Positions 47,080 to 58,610 of a DNA stretch of 64,000 nt are shown here, in pieces (within the stretch, counting starts at the first letter, position 1; each line of letters begins with the position of its first letter). Source of the stretch: Kingdonia uniflora. Taxonomy: Eukaryota; Streptophyta; Magnoliopsida; Ranunculales; Circaeasteraceae. Below the pieces are notes generated by a model that made no database searches, was not told the DNA's origin, and saw nothing but the letters and a program-made list of their open reading frames with translations. The position numbers and the translations under genes are program-made. The stretch covers positions 3,224,001 to 3,288,000 of the forward strand of contig JACGCM010002205.1 of the NCBI GenBank assembly GCA_014058105.1. Reading direction: 5' to 3'.

Positions 47080-47799
47080 AGGTCAAAAACTTCAAAAACA
47101 ATAAGAGTTGCATAAGTGTTATGCTCTAATAAAGAAATGTTTGGGGCGTATAAACCTTATGCTCCCCATTGTGAACTCAAAACTCAAAGCTTATATGCTT
47201 AAGATTCGAGTATGATATTCAAGAATTGAGGTAACTGCGAGGCTCTAAACTTTAATAATTATATATGGCAAGTGTTTTTTTTCAAGTATTGAGGCAACTA
47301 CTGATGATGCTTTTACTACTTTTCAACTATAAAAGAGTCTTGTCATACCTCAGTTTTAATCATCGTCGCAACAACTTTTTTTTCTCTCTCTGTATGTGTG
47401 AATTTATACTCTATTTGGTTTTGATTCTTGAGATCGAATGTGCGTTACAGTACATTGTGAGAACGTACCACTCACACTTGTATACTCGCTATTGAGATTG
47501 TTGTATCATAGGGAGCAAGTTGATCATTGTTGTGTCGATATTTCATGGCAGGACAGAAAATTGTTCTTAAAGAGAATGCGTTCCACACCTCGAGCCAAAC
47601 TTACATTTTCTTTCTTTTATTGTTATTTCAGATTATTGCTATTGTTGTTGTTGTTACTACATCTCAACTCAGTTTTCTTTTTCCACTTGCTGAGGATTTA
47701 GGAGACTTTGCCATTATTTTAATTCCAACAATTTTAAGAACATTCCTAATATCCTAATGACTTTAGTTGCTTCTGATTCGAACAAGTATGACTCCAGCA

Positions 47800-48450
47800 A
47801 ACTTGTGAGGCTTGAATGAATCAACTTTAAGTGATGGAAGAACAAGATGTATCTCTATCTGACCCTTAAGGAAGTCACTTATGTCTTGGAAACCGACTGT
47901 CCCGGTGAACATGTTGCCCCTGAGAGTGATGATACTAATTTGATTCAGTCAGACTATGATTAGGCCTTATAAGAGTTTAATGACTGGAAAATGGTAAATT
48001 TTAAATGTCGTAATTTCATCATGAATTGGCTAGATGACTTGTATGACTTCTATTTACATAGGAATCTCCGAATGCCGTTTGGGATACATTACAAAAAAAT
48101 ATGACACTAAGGAAATTGGCTCCAAAAAATACGCCGTTAGCAGGTACCTTAAGTATGTAATGGTCGATGAGAAGTCTGTAATTTCTCAACGAACTTCAAA
48201 AAAATGGTCACGACATAGTATTTGAGGAGATCAAACTCGACAAACAGTTTCAATTAGTAGCGGTTGTGATCGACAAATTACCTCATTGGAAAAACTTCAA
48301 GAACATACTTAGGGACAAGTCTAAGGAGTTTTCTATGAAGAGTTTAATTACTCGACTGTGAGTTGAGGAGGAAGCAAGGAAAAATGACCAAAAAGATGAA
48401 GTATTCGTGGTTCAAACCAAAAGTAAAGTCCAAAAACTATCTTGACCACC
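47800..48450 (+). pseudogene. Copia-type gag (UBN2) remnant
   Basis: Reading through several stops and shifts, the plus strand gives VWDTLQKKYDTKEIGSKKYA, SRYLKYVMVDEKSV, FEEIKLDKQFQLVAVVIDKL, HWKNFKNILRDKSKEFSMKS and EEEARKNDQKDEVFVV. This is the gag polypeptide (UBN2 family) of plant Ty1/copia retrotransposons, which packages element RNA. No zinc knuckle, protease, integrase, RT or LTRs are visible around it. It is an isolated, decayed fragment. Confidence 0.85.
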
Positions 48451-48536
48451 TTTGACTCGATTTGACTAATTTATTTTGTTTGAAACGACCCATCTTATAG
48501 AGTACGTGAATAGTTACAGTTGGTTACCTTTATTGG

Positions 48537-48914
48537 AAGAGCATCTCCTAAAGTACCTCACTCACTAGGTTTCTAAGGTGCGAGATAGAATTTTCTCAAT
48601 CCAATAGTACCTCACTCACTTGGTTTTCATCCTCAAAAAATAAGATTGAGCCTTGCTTTCCAAGGTTGAATCTTGCTTTTTGAGGTTTAAAAGCAACCAA
48701 TTACAAAGCGGCATGTGGTGTTTTTATTTAACTTCTTTGGCTTTAATTCATTTTCCAATTTTGTGGGCCCCTTTCCCTCTTTAAAATCTTGTGAGATATT
48801 TCCTACAAAAAAAACCCAAGTAAAGTATTGTTGGATAAAATTGAACCTCAGTAAGTTGGATTTTGCTTTTTTTCAACCAAGTGAGTGAGGTACTTTAAGA
48901 GATGCTCTAACAAT
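48537..48914. mobile_element. MITE with AGAGCATCTC ends
   Basis: The left end AGAGCATCTCCTAAAGTACC and the right end, read on the minus strand, AGAGCATCTCTTAAAGTACC are near-perfect inverted copies. They extend about 33 bases through TCACTCACT(A/T)GGTT. The CTTGCTTTTTGAGG-like interior encodes nothing. GAGCATCTCC-type ends are frequent among plant MITEs. No clear target duplication could be fixed. It follows the copia gag remnant by about 90 bases. Confidence 0.78.
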
Positions 48915-49439
48915 GATAGTCTTTATAATCTCCTCGATAGTCCTCACTCTGAGTTTAAAGATCATAATTCCCCTTGGCGTAATCTTGAATCTGATCTAAT
49001 AATTAAGTCCATATTGCAACAACCAGACCCTACCCAATTTTGTATAACTCAATGCATCAAAGCTTAAAATTCCTTTTCTCTATCTAATTCAACCAAATAA
49101 CACTTACTCTGCCTAACATCAAAAATTAAACCCTTCCATTAGGTCTTCGACATCGGAAGTTTGGGTTTTGAGGAAGAAATCCCCCTTAGGCCACAAAGAA
49201 ATTTGAATATGTCAGTTTTATTTTATTTAGAAATTTTAAATTTGTAAATGGAGTTTGAGCTCTGGAGGGGAATTCGCCCTCCCATGGTCGATTAGGGTTT
49301 GTTGAGAGGAAATAAGAGAGATTAAAAGAGGAGATGTGAGAGATATTTATTTTGTATATTTGCTTTTATATCTTGTATCATTTGACGTAACTGCCTCAAA
49401 TGTTTAGATGGGAAGACTGATTTGCCCTCTTATAATATG
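48915..49439. other. Unassigned spacer before gypsy LTR
   Basis: I see nothing beyond AT-rich DNA with a few short ORFs. Confidence 0.5.
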
Positions 49440-50056
49440 TGTAATAGCCTAATTTTGGGATTCGAACTTAGCCTTTACACCAGATGTGCTTAGAATGTTC
49501 ATTTTCGTATCTCAGACTCAAGCTTCGTCCTCGATCTCATCAGCATACAAGAAGTACTACTAAAGACATGACCAACTCTCCTCAGTTCGAGACATCACTT
49601 TCGACCTCTACATCAACAGTTCGATCTGTGCAAAGCATACAGTCAACAATAGAGCCATTGTACAACAGCAAAGATCGAAACGTTACATAATTTGGTAAAA
49701 GAATATCTCGCAATCACTTTGTAATGTCTATCATTAAGGGACTTTATGGTCGTCAAATGGTCATATTGGAGGACCTATAAAGAGATCTAGAGAACTGCAG
49801 ATAAAAACAGAACATTCGATACAGAAAAGTTCTTACTTTGTTATCTTACATTTTCAGAATACTCATTGTAATAGATTAACAATCTCAATAAGATCACCCT
49901 TATTTTTACAAAATCCTCATGAGAGGTCGTAGTTTTTAACCTATTTAAAGGTTTTCCACGCTAAACCATCTTGTTATTTGTTATCTATTGTGTTTGAACG
50001 TTTTGAGTATATTTGGTGTAAAGGCTAAGTTCGAATCCCGAAATTAGGCTATTATA
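49440..50056 (+). repeat. 5' LTR with 43-bp inverted termini
   Basis: The body from about 49497 onward matches the 3' LTR at 61118-61675. The first 43 bases (49440-49482) are the reverse complement of the last 43 (50014-50056) with two mismatches. LTRs normally share only TG...CA at their ends. The last three bases read ATA rather than ACA. Confidence 0.88.
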
Positions 50057-50075
50057 TTTGGCACCGTCTGTGGAA
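50057..50075 (+). other. Putative primer-binding region
   Basis: Directly after the 5' LTR the sequence is TTTGGCACCGTCTGTGGAA, a phrase commonly found at this place in plant gypsy elements, where a tRNA 3' end primes minus-strand synthesis. The exact tRNA cannot be named from here. Confidence 0.65.
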
Positions 50076-50131
50076 ACTAAAGTTCTCAAACCCATTGTCT
50101 CAAACGCCACTGATCATTTTTTTTCTTCAGA

Positions 50132-51330
50132 ATGTCGCCTCCACGTCAGAACACGCTGATCGTCCAAGTAGAAGAAAATATAGCTTTAGCAGACCTGAGG
50201 GCCACTCTGAATTCAGAAACAGAAAGACATGTAGCCCTGGAACAACAACTCGCGAGTGTACATAACGCGCTGGAGGTTTTACAGGGTCAGCAGGTCGCTA
50301 CCCAAAAGAACAAAGCCATACAACCCGAGGGCTCGGGGATCTCCGTTCATGACAAAATAAGACCTCCTCCAAAAGGCGCTCACGTAGGAGGTGTGCTTCG
50401 ATCTAACCATCAACAATAGAACATAAAGCCTATCCCGATCCAGGAGATCCAACAAGAAGTAGATGGCGGCCTGGCAGGAGTCAGACAGACTGATAATCTA
50501 CCTCGAAGAGTTTGAGTCTCGGCAAAGGAACATCTAAGTGAAGGGAGTGGTGACCACAATCTTGGAGAAGGACGTGTCACACAACCGACCACTATAGCCC
50601 GACAATATGTCACTCAGGAACATGTTAAAAAGTGAATAAAAGAATTGCTTGAATCCCATACGCCGACTTAAGGGATCCACAACAGATTATAGAAGAGCCC
50701 GATCACCCAGGAGCTATTAGATGGTGAGGTCCCCACCGGGTTTCATACTCTGAAGATCCGAAAGTACAAAGGAATTGATTCAGTGGAATACGTTCAAGAG
50801 TTCCAGGATGCTCTAGGCCTACATTCCATGTCCAACCACATTCTATGCTGGCTCTTTCCTGCCATCTTGTTAGGCGAACCCCTACGGTGGTTTCATACAC
50901 TGCCTGAAGGATCTATCAAACTTTAAAACAGTTGCGCAAACTCTTCGTCAACAATTACTCATACAACAGAGATAAGGAGGAGAACCTATATTCTCCTTTT
51001 AGCCTCAAACAGATGCCAGGAGAGAAGCTCGAGACGTTTACTAAAATATTCTTGGAGTTAGCTTAAAAAGTAGATCGACTCGACCAGAAGATCACTATTT
51101 CCGCTTTCACCAATGCTTTACTCGTCGATGGCCGGGCGAAGGAGTACATCATCCTCAACAAACCAACAATATTGGAAGACATGATTGAAAAGGTCAACGG
51201 ATACATTGACCTGGAACGAATGGTGTCTGACAGGCAGAAACCTCATATATCAACACTAATAGCTCGAGATCAATCGGCCCATTCTGATTTTAATCGGGTA
51301 ACAGATCAAGGAGGAGACAGGAAATGAACT
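50132..51330 (+). pseudogene. Gypsy gag, broken
   Basis: The frame starts MSPPRQNTLIVQVEENIALA with a coiled-coil-like N-terminus to 50419. Then, after breaks, it resumes with the retrotransposon gag core at about 50730-51240: KIRKYKGIDSVEYVQEFQ, LLGEPLRWFHTLPEGS, YSPFSLKQMPGEKLETFT and EDMIEKVNGYIDLERM. Gag forms the particle that holds element RNA. Stops include one after IFLELA (near 51063). No zinc knuckle or protease follows; the sequence passes within about 100 bases into integrase. Confidence 0.88.
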
Positions 51331-51344
51331 AAACTCAACGACAC

Positions 51345-52395
51345 ATGAACTACATGAAGGTACTTGTGGTTCCCACGCAGCAGGAAGATCTCTAGCAAAT
51401 TGAGCTTTTACCCAAGGTATTTTTTGGCCTAAAATGAAAGCTCAAGCCATTGAACTCGCAAGCAAATGCGATGCAAGTCAACGTCATGGTCCCTAAATTT
51501 GAGCTCCAGCTTTGGAACTCCATTCCAGCAATATTGTATGTCCATTTAAAAGATTGGCCCTCGACCTTGTCGGCGAGTTTCCTACCGTACCAGGAAAACA
51601 AAAATATATGTTAGTCGCAACGGATTACTTCACTGAGTGGGTAGAAGCAGTTCCTCTTTGCCGCACACGAGAAGATGAAGTCATCGAGTTCATCTAGGAA
51701 AACATCATCATCTACTTTGGCTGCCCTCATCTCATCAGGATCGATAATGGACCACAGTTCGTTGGCTCCAAAGTCGTCGAATTCCTCAATCAATACAACA
51801 TCATACATTCTCCTTCAAATCCGTATTACCCACAAGAAAATGGTCAGGCCGAAATTACTAATCACACTATCGTAGATGGGATCAAAAAGCGCTTGATAGA
51901 AAAGAAGGGCAATTGGGTCATAGAATTACCACATGTGTTATGGGATTATCAAACTACTCTTCGAGTTTTAACTGGATGCACGCCGTTCCTCCTGGCTTTT
52001 GATATAGAAGTAATCCTCCCTACTCAGTATCATCACCTAATTCATGACCATACCATGACCGATGAAGAAAGAGAGTTCCAATTGGCATGTAATTTAAATT
52101 GGACCGAGGAGACTCGGGACAAAGCAATCATGAATTTAGGAAGGTATCACAAAGCTTTAGCCCGATCTTATAACAAACGCATTCGTCATAGAGAGTTTGA
52201 AATCAAGGATCTGGTCCTCTGAGAGATTCCTAAATATCGCAAAGAGCTCAACGCAAGGAAATTATCCCAAAACTAGGAGGGTCTTTTTGTCATTATTGGA
52301 ATAAGTGGTTTCGGTTCCTACGACCTCGCTACCGAGCATGGTGAGCACATACCTAATCCTTGGAACACAAGGAGACTGAAGTTCTATCGTAAATA
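51345..52395 (+). pseudogene. Gypsy integrase, broken
   Basis: The N-terminal HHCC region is readable as ELHEGTCGSHAAGRSLA, then FWPKMKAQAIELASKCDASQ, where the last zinc-binding Cys is Ser. The catalytic core follows with LVATDYFTEWVEAVPL, LIRIDNGPQFVGSKVVEFL, and then NPYYPQENGQAE, which carries the third acidic residue of the D,D,E triad. The C-terminus has SGFGSYDLATEHGEHIPNPW and RRLKFYRK. Stops occur after EVIEFI (51695), after IKDLVL (52220) and elsewhere. Integrase would insert the element DNA copy; this one cannot be made whole. Confidence 0.9.
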
Positions 52396-52514
52396 ACAAA
52401 TCTGTCACAATGTACTTTCCTTCAATCAATCTATCATTTCGTATGATGATCTCACATCAATGAAAGACTTATGTTTGATCCGCATACATCTGAGTATTTT
52501 CTAACACATTTGTT

Positions 52515-53085
52515 GTACGTCAATCCTACACCAATGAAATACTCATGTTTGATTACCCTACATTACAATACTTCTTATAATATATCCAACAAGTACTTCT
52601 ATACACAGATTATAGATCGTTTGTTGCTTCGGCCAAATCGATCATCTAAATACATTACAGATCGTTTGTTTCTTCAGCCAAACCGATCATCTAAATACAT
52701 TATAGATCTTTTGTTATTTCGGCCAAACTGATCTATCTAACAAATTCGGTGTACGTCAATCTTACACCAATGAAATACTTGTGTTCGATTGCCCTACATT
52801 ACAGTACTTCTTCTAATATATCCAACAAGTACTTCTATACACAGATTATATATTATTTATTACTTCGGCCAAATCGATCATCTAAATACATTACAGATCA
52901 TTTGTTGCTTTGGCCAAACCGATCTATCTAATACATTCACTGTACGTCAATCTTACACCAATGAAATACTTGTATTCGATTGCCCTGTATTACAGTACTT
53001 CTAATATATCTAACAAGTACATCTATACACAAATTATATATCGTTTGTTGCTTCGGCCAAACTGATCATCTCATACATCACAGAT
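52515..53085 (+). repeat. Two-level tandem repeats after integrase
   Basis: GTACGTCAATC starts long units at 52515, 52751 and 52942, with periods of 236 and 191 bases. The 45-base difference equals one inner unit: a 45-base phrase with CTTCGGCCAAA(C/T)CGATCATC and TAAATACATTA occurs three times in the first long unit and twice in the second. This is a higher-order repeat in the region where Tat elements are known to carry variable tandem repeats. Confidence 0.9.
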
Positions 53086-53244
53086 CATTTACCACTTTGA
53101 CCGTACCGATCACATATCACGCTGCCTCGCATACATTATCATTGGTACCTCACACGGCTAGTACAGTTAACTATTTTGTCCTTAACTATTCATACATCTA
53201 TATTTTTATCCTTATTTCGTATACATATAACATAATCACATTCC

Positions 53245-56200
53245 TCACTCTTTACTAGAGCTATCACTTAAATCATTACCCATATTAGAAGGACCTGCCG
53301 CATCCCGTATAATACCTCCAGATAATCGCCGACTCATGAATTCTGGCAGTCTCCCAACATCAATTTTCTTTCCCTCTCTAACCATGCTTTGTTTAAACGA
53401 TCCGATAATGGCAATCATGGGTTGTAAATATTTATATTGGATTACCTCCATCTCACATTCTACACCTTGGGCAATCAAACCATCATATACCCTATTACTT
53501 TTAGCTTCCAATTTCTTTAATTCTACCGCAAAGAATGATGTTACTGCCACCATCTCTCTCTCGTGACTTTCACCTGCCTCATTTTTAACCTATTTACTAA
53601 GAAGGAGTTCGTTCAACTTATGTTGCGCTTCCCTCAGTGCGATTCCCAGTTGCTTACAATGATCATCCACACGTCATTTTGCACGACACACATCCAAATT
53701 CCGAGCTTCTAACACTGTTATAAATTCGTCCATATGGTAAATCAAAGATATTAATGCTTTATTACCTTCACATTCTACCCTCTTTGCGTCGTAACATACC
53801 TTCAAGTACAACAGATCCTTATCTAGCTTCGTATTTGTGCTTCGAGGTATGTCATTTTCAGACTGGTATTCTAAGATATTCAGATGCCGTGTTTGCACAA
53901 TTTGCTCTATCTCACATATTTTGTTCCAATCCTTTTTTATGACTTCATGATGTTGGGCACAGACCTCCACCTTCTTTACCATCATCTCAGTAACCAACCA
54001 CAATACTTTGTATTTGCGAGCTCGAGCTGGAATGTTGCTTATCTCTGCCTCGAGCATATTAGCTTGAAACTGCAACTCCTTCGTAATATTTCCTTTCCCC
54101 TCTAATGCGACTAGCAGTTCTGCAATTTGCGTTTGTGCATACATCAATTCAGCATCTTGTTGACTAGCTTGTGCCGAGCTACTTCCAACTTTAACACCCC
54201 CTTTTCTTATCTCTTCTTCTAAACTCTCTATCTTTCTCAAACTGACAGCTAGTGTCGTTTCTTTTTCTCAAAGAGTATCAGTTAGGAGGGTTTCTATATT
54301 TCGTTCTTCTGACATTTCTGCCCTTAATCTTTCTTCTGCTTTAGTAGCACTTTTTCGGGTACCCTGATTCAATCTCAACTATGTATTCATTTGTTCATTC
54401 TTGGTACGTAACGCATCACACTTACTTTGTATAGCAGTCAGTTCCACATATCATAACAGATTACATTTATAATAGTTCTTCATAACAACAAAGCACATAT
54501 AACAGTTGACAAGATTACATCAAGAACATGGTATCTGAGTAAGTTAGATACATCATTATGTTATCACAAAAATAGATTACATTTATCATCAAGCAGTACG
54601 AAGGACTGGTCAATAGAAAACAAGAGTGCTCTATTTGTGATTCTTCCAGACATGAGACGACTGCAGCTTGTCTCTCACTATCTTCCTATTCGACGCCTGC
54701 ATATCTACCGGTGTGGTAAAGGTCACAACCTCCTATTGACGTTGTTTACGCCGCATTCAGGGTATCAGACTCTCGACCTCCTCCTCTTCTGACGACTTCT
54801 CCCGCGACCTAGGAATGAGATGTTCACCAACAATTTCTCCTTCATCTCAGGTAAACCACAAGTTTTTTGCCTTAGAATTTCTACTTCAAAATCCTTCCCA
54901 CATTCCTCTACAAAAATCCTAAATATGTTATCTACCCTAGACAGTTCTCCCCCATAAAACTTAATAACACTGTCTATGTGACGCTCTTGCTTTGCTCGAG
55001 CAACAACTTTTGTTCGCGATAAATATTGGTGCTCCTTCATGATCATTTGCGCTTTATACAACCGTTGGCGCATATTTTTTTGTAATACATCTAAAGCCCT
55101 CACATCCGTTTCTGCCTTCATTCGAACATACATTTCTTTCGACAGCCGCGTTGCTAAAGACATTTTTTGCTCCACATGCTGCAATAGCTTATCCTGTAAC
55201 CCCTTTAATTCACCCTCTAAGTGCTTGTTGGACTTCTATTTGATCTTTTCTTATCCTGAAAATTACAATTCTCATAGCCCTCCAATCTTATATAAAGACA
55301 AACGCATCAGACAAATGTTCTACATTATCCCATACAACAGATACACTAGTTCAAGCAGAATACTTTTTTGCCTCTACACTATGACGATTGCGTGCTTCTT
55401 GAGCTAAAAACGTAACTTGAGCTGGGTCTGAAACTACACCTCTTTCCCTCAAAAGCTCTATATATGCTTCTTTTAACCCTCCTTCACTATCTACTTCAAC
55501 CTCAAAATACAAGGTCAGAGCTATTAACATACTCTTACACCTCGCCTTATCACTTGGGTTATTAAAACAAGTCTATTCTTTTGGCTTTCGAACTAATATC
55601 CCCCTTTCCTCTTCCTTTCTTAACACCTCGTCTCTCTCTCTACTTTTATCTTAGCATATCTACATATTAGATCATATAACTCTTTAAAGGTTGTCTCTAA
55701 ATTTAACTTAAATTTCCTTATCTCATATTCAGTTTTGTTAAGTACCAGTTGAATACGGGCCACAAAATCCCTCGCTCTACTCAACGACTTCTCCAATTCA
55801 GAGTTTGTTTTTCTTAAACACTCTATCTCCTACAGAGATTATAAATATCTTGTTTCAATACAAATATTTGCATAAAACATATTTCAAAACATCACTCAAA
55901 ATGAAAATAGTGTACAATTATACAAAGTACTATCACATCCAAATCAAGCGAGCTGAAAAATAGAAGATAGGATACCATAAAACGTTTAAAGATGCTTGCT
56001 AATGTCTACCTTAGAAGGAGATTTCAGCGTCTTCCCCGGAGAGGGATCTGTTTCAGCACGTTCCACCAGAGGGTCTACTATTTGCTCAATAGTATGGACT
56101 GGCTCTGTACTGCCTAGAGGAAGGTTTGGTGATACTTCTTCCTTGAGGTCGAGGAGGAATGGTACTTTCTCAGGTAAACCAACAGTATCACCAACCATCT

Positions 56201-57822
56201 CTTCCTCCTCGACCTTAGCATGGAACTTTATCTCTATATATCTACCATTCTGGGTCAGCTCCACATCATCAACACTCAATCCCAAACAATAGTACGATTT
56301 GACAAAGTGGTCTCTTTTCACTAAGGCTGCTGCAACTGCATCAGTCATGAGCTTATCATGCTTTGACAGATCACTAAACTTTTCTATAGCTACGGTAGCA
56401 TCTGCAGCCCTCCTCTCTCTCTCCAAGAGAAGGTCAGCCTCGAGCTCTTTCACGTGAGCTAGCTGAGCCTCAAACTTTGTCGTCAGAGTATCAAATTCTT
56501 GGCCTCTCTTGTCCAAACTTTATTTGGCCCCCTTCAGCATCATTGACAGCTGCCAATACAACAAAAAAGAAGAGTCAGTTCAACAATTTTACTTAGTTCG
56601 AAGATAACATCAAGTAACAATTTTTGACCACATGCCGCGAACGTATGCTCGAGGTACTCATTCTCGAGCTGTTGCGAGTTCGCCCTGGCCATACGACAGT
56701 ATTTCTGCTCCAACTCTTTCATCCTGATTGTAGCATGAGGGTTAGCCCAGTAACTGTCCTCCTCTAATTGCCACTTTCTCTTCAACGAACTCTTCTCAAC
56801 TTCTCCAAGAGTGGACACGCTCACTTCAAGTTTTTCCTTCACACCACCAGCAGCAGGCTTTGCGATCTCTTGCTCTGTGATCACAACCCCAGTAGCTGAG
56901 GTACTTTACTGCGCTAGCTTTTAGACCTTACGAGTAATTCATTTGGTAGTCTAAGGTGTAGGAAGTGGAGGATTAGGCAAGTCAGCAACGGTCTCCACAG
57001 TTTTCCCCTCGGCCATAACTCATTTTTCTTGAGCTCGCTAAACTTTGGGCGTTACCGAATCTACCCTTTTGTGTCTTTGGATACCCAATTCACTAAGTAC
57101 CTCTGTTAGCTCATCCTGATCTCGAGTAACACAATCAAATAGGCTGGTCTTATTCGGGGTCGCCAATGGTTTGGGTTTTGCACATAAATAGAACAACACA
57201 TTATACGACAATACGAAGACATTTTTATAACCTATTTAGAGATTGGTAAACATTACTTACTCAGATTATAATATCTATGATTTAGTTCGAGCGCCGGTTC
57301 ATCTGAAACCCGCATACAGTTACCCTCTACCCACATAAGGTGGTCGTTCCATTGTCTACTAACAGATTCAAAGTCAAAGAATTTTGGCCTCGCTGAATCA
57401 CTATACAAGTAACAACTATTTCGACCTTCCATATACTTCCATTTATAAAACTTTAACACATCTTCTGCTACGAACTGCTTCGCAGTTCTGTTCTTCTTCA
57501 ATTTTTCATTTAGTACTTCACATACCATCATCATCTCATAAACATTCCCATTCAACGGGGTAGGGCATCACTGTAACTCATTCATAACCCCTTTATGAAA
57601 GTAGGTCAGCAGAATTCTAAGGCCGTATATGACCTAATTCAAGAAACACAAAAAACCTCCCCTTGGGCCTAATAACCCAAGCCCATTGTAATATGAGAGG
57701 TTAACCCCCTCACTAACACCTCTATCCTTCTTCCTCTTTTCCAAACATGGAATTTGATAGTATAATTCTTCCTCCCCTTTTCTGGAGACATAAGCTCTGA
57801 ACTGGAGACCTTGGTCCTCCAC
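53245..57822 (-). pseudogene. Antisense coding block of the gypsy element, coiled-coil
   Basis: Minus-strand ORF blocks are 57822-57634, 57555-57253, 56884-56540, 56516-55986, 55835-55600, 55184-54765, 54240-53674 and 53553-53245. The 57555 block contains EDVLKFYKWKYMEGRNSCYL and SRQWNDHLMWVEGNCM, resembling plant transposon-associated proteins encoded antisense in Tat elements. The later blocks are Glu/Lys/Leu-rich with heptad-like spacing (for example LAHVKELEADLLLERERRAA), predicting long coiled coils. Splice-like sites exist: a donor GTAAGTAATG at 57260-57251 and an acceptor TTGTATTGGCAG ending at 56550. This suggests a spliced antisense gene, now with frame breaks. Function is unknown. 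There is no host-gene similarity I recognise. Confidence 0.6.
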
Positions 57823-58601
57823 GTAACTCCCCCATTCTCCCTACAATTTCTTTTTATTTTTCCAGTACTCTTTTTCTACATCCACCCCCTCTGGGTGTAT
57901 GACAAGGACTCTCTCTTTCTCTATTTTGTCCTCCTTCTCGTTCACGGCCTCATATCTACTGGGCCCCACCATCTCTATCGTCGTCTCCATACTATCAGCA
58001 GTTTTCTCCATTATACTACACTCATTCCCCCTCCCTGTAAGGTAGTCCTCCATTATACTACCTTTTATCATTATCGCTACAATACAAACAATAAAAATAG
58101 ACCCACCTTCTACCCAGTCAACAAGTCTAATTTCCTAATTCCCAAAACAAAACAACAAAAAATATATCATTTCAAAATTGACTCTTCTTCTTAAACACAA
58201 ATATTTTCTCTCTCTCCAGGCAACACACACATACAATGCAACCTACACTACATGCCTTTCTTAATGAACTGCCAAATTCTCTAAAAAACCCTACATATTC
58301 AAATCACTTATACAGATTACTAAATCATACAGATTACCAAATCATAGATTACTCATAAATCACATAGACAGAGTTTATATTACCAACCTGTACTTGCAGA
58401 ACATCAATCCTCTGCTTTGCCCAGATGTATTTTCGAAAACAAGCGATCCCGTCGTCTCTCCGATAATTTCCTATCACTTGATAAAAATCTCTTTCCCAAA
58501 TCACACTCGCGCTCAAACGTCTCCTCTCCTTGACAATAAGATTTACACCACATTTTTTTCTCCCTGTAACTGTAGATAATTTATGAGGGAGAGAGAGTCA
58601 A

Positions 58602-58610
58602 GTTTTTATA
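58602..58610 (-). promoter_or_regulatory. TATA-like box for antisense block
   Basis: The minus strand reads GAGTATAAAAACTTGACTC, a good plant TATA context, about 780 bases upstream of the first antisense ATG (57822). It is flanked by inverted GAGGGAGAGAG and CTCTCCCTC tracts. The 5' leader would be long and may contain an intron. This is inference from position. Confidence 0.4.

Larger units (their letters stand above)
45329..47760. other. Intergenic AT-rich region with minor repeats
   Basis: I see no gene I can support. Short plus-strand ORFs (for example 46822-47058, ending in an AG microsatellite, and 47265-47757) have low-complexity or Leu/Phe runs and no recognisable domain. It contains a 36-bp triplicate (46366-46473) and (AG)n at 47057-47079. 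GAACATCTCCAAGAAGG at about 46570 resembles the start of plant MITEs, but a matching inverted end was not found. Confidence 0.5.

Noticed and set aside
47265..47757. Overlapping Leu/Phe-rich ORFs suggesting a membrane protein
   Set aside because: Hydrophobic runs come from T-rich DNA; three frames are open across the same stretch.
56550..56592. 43-base intron in the antisense gypsy gene
   Set aside because: It has GT and AG ends but is shorter than the plant splicing minimum, so the acceptor, if real, must pair with a donor further upstream.
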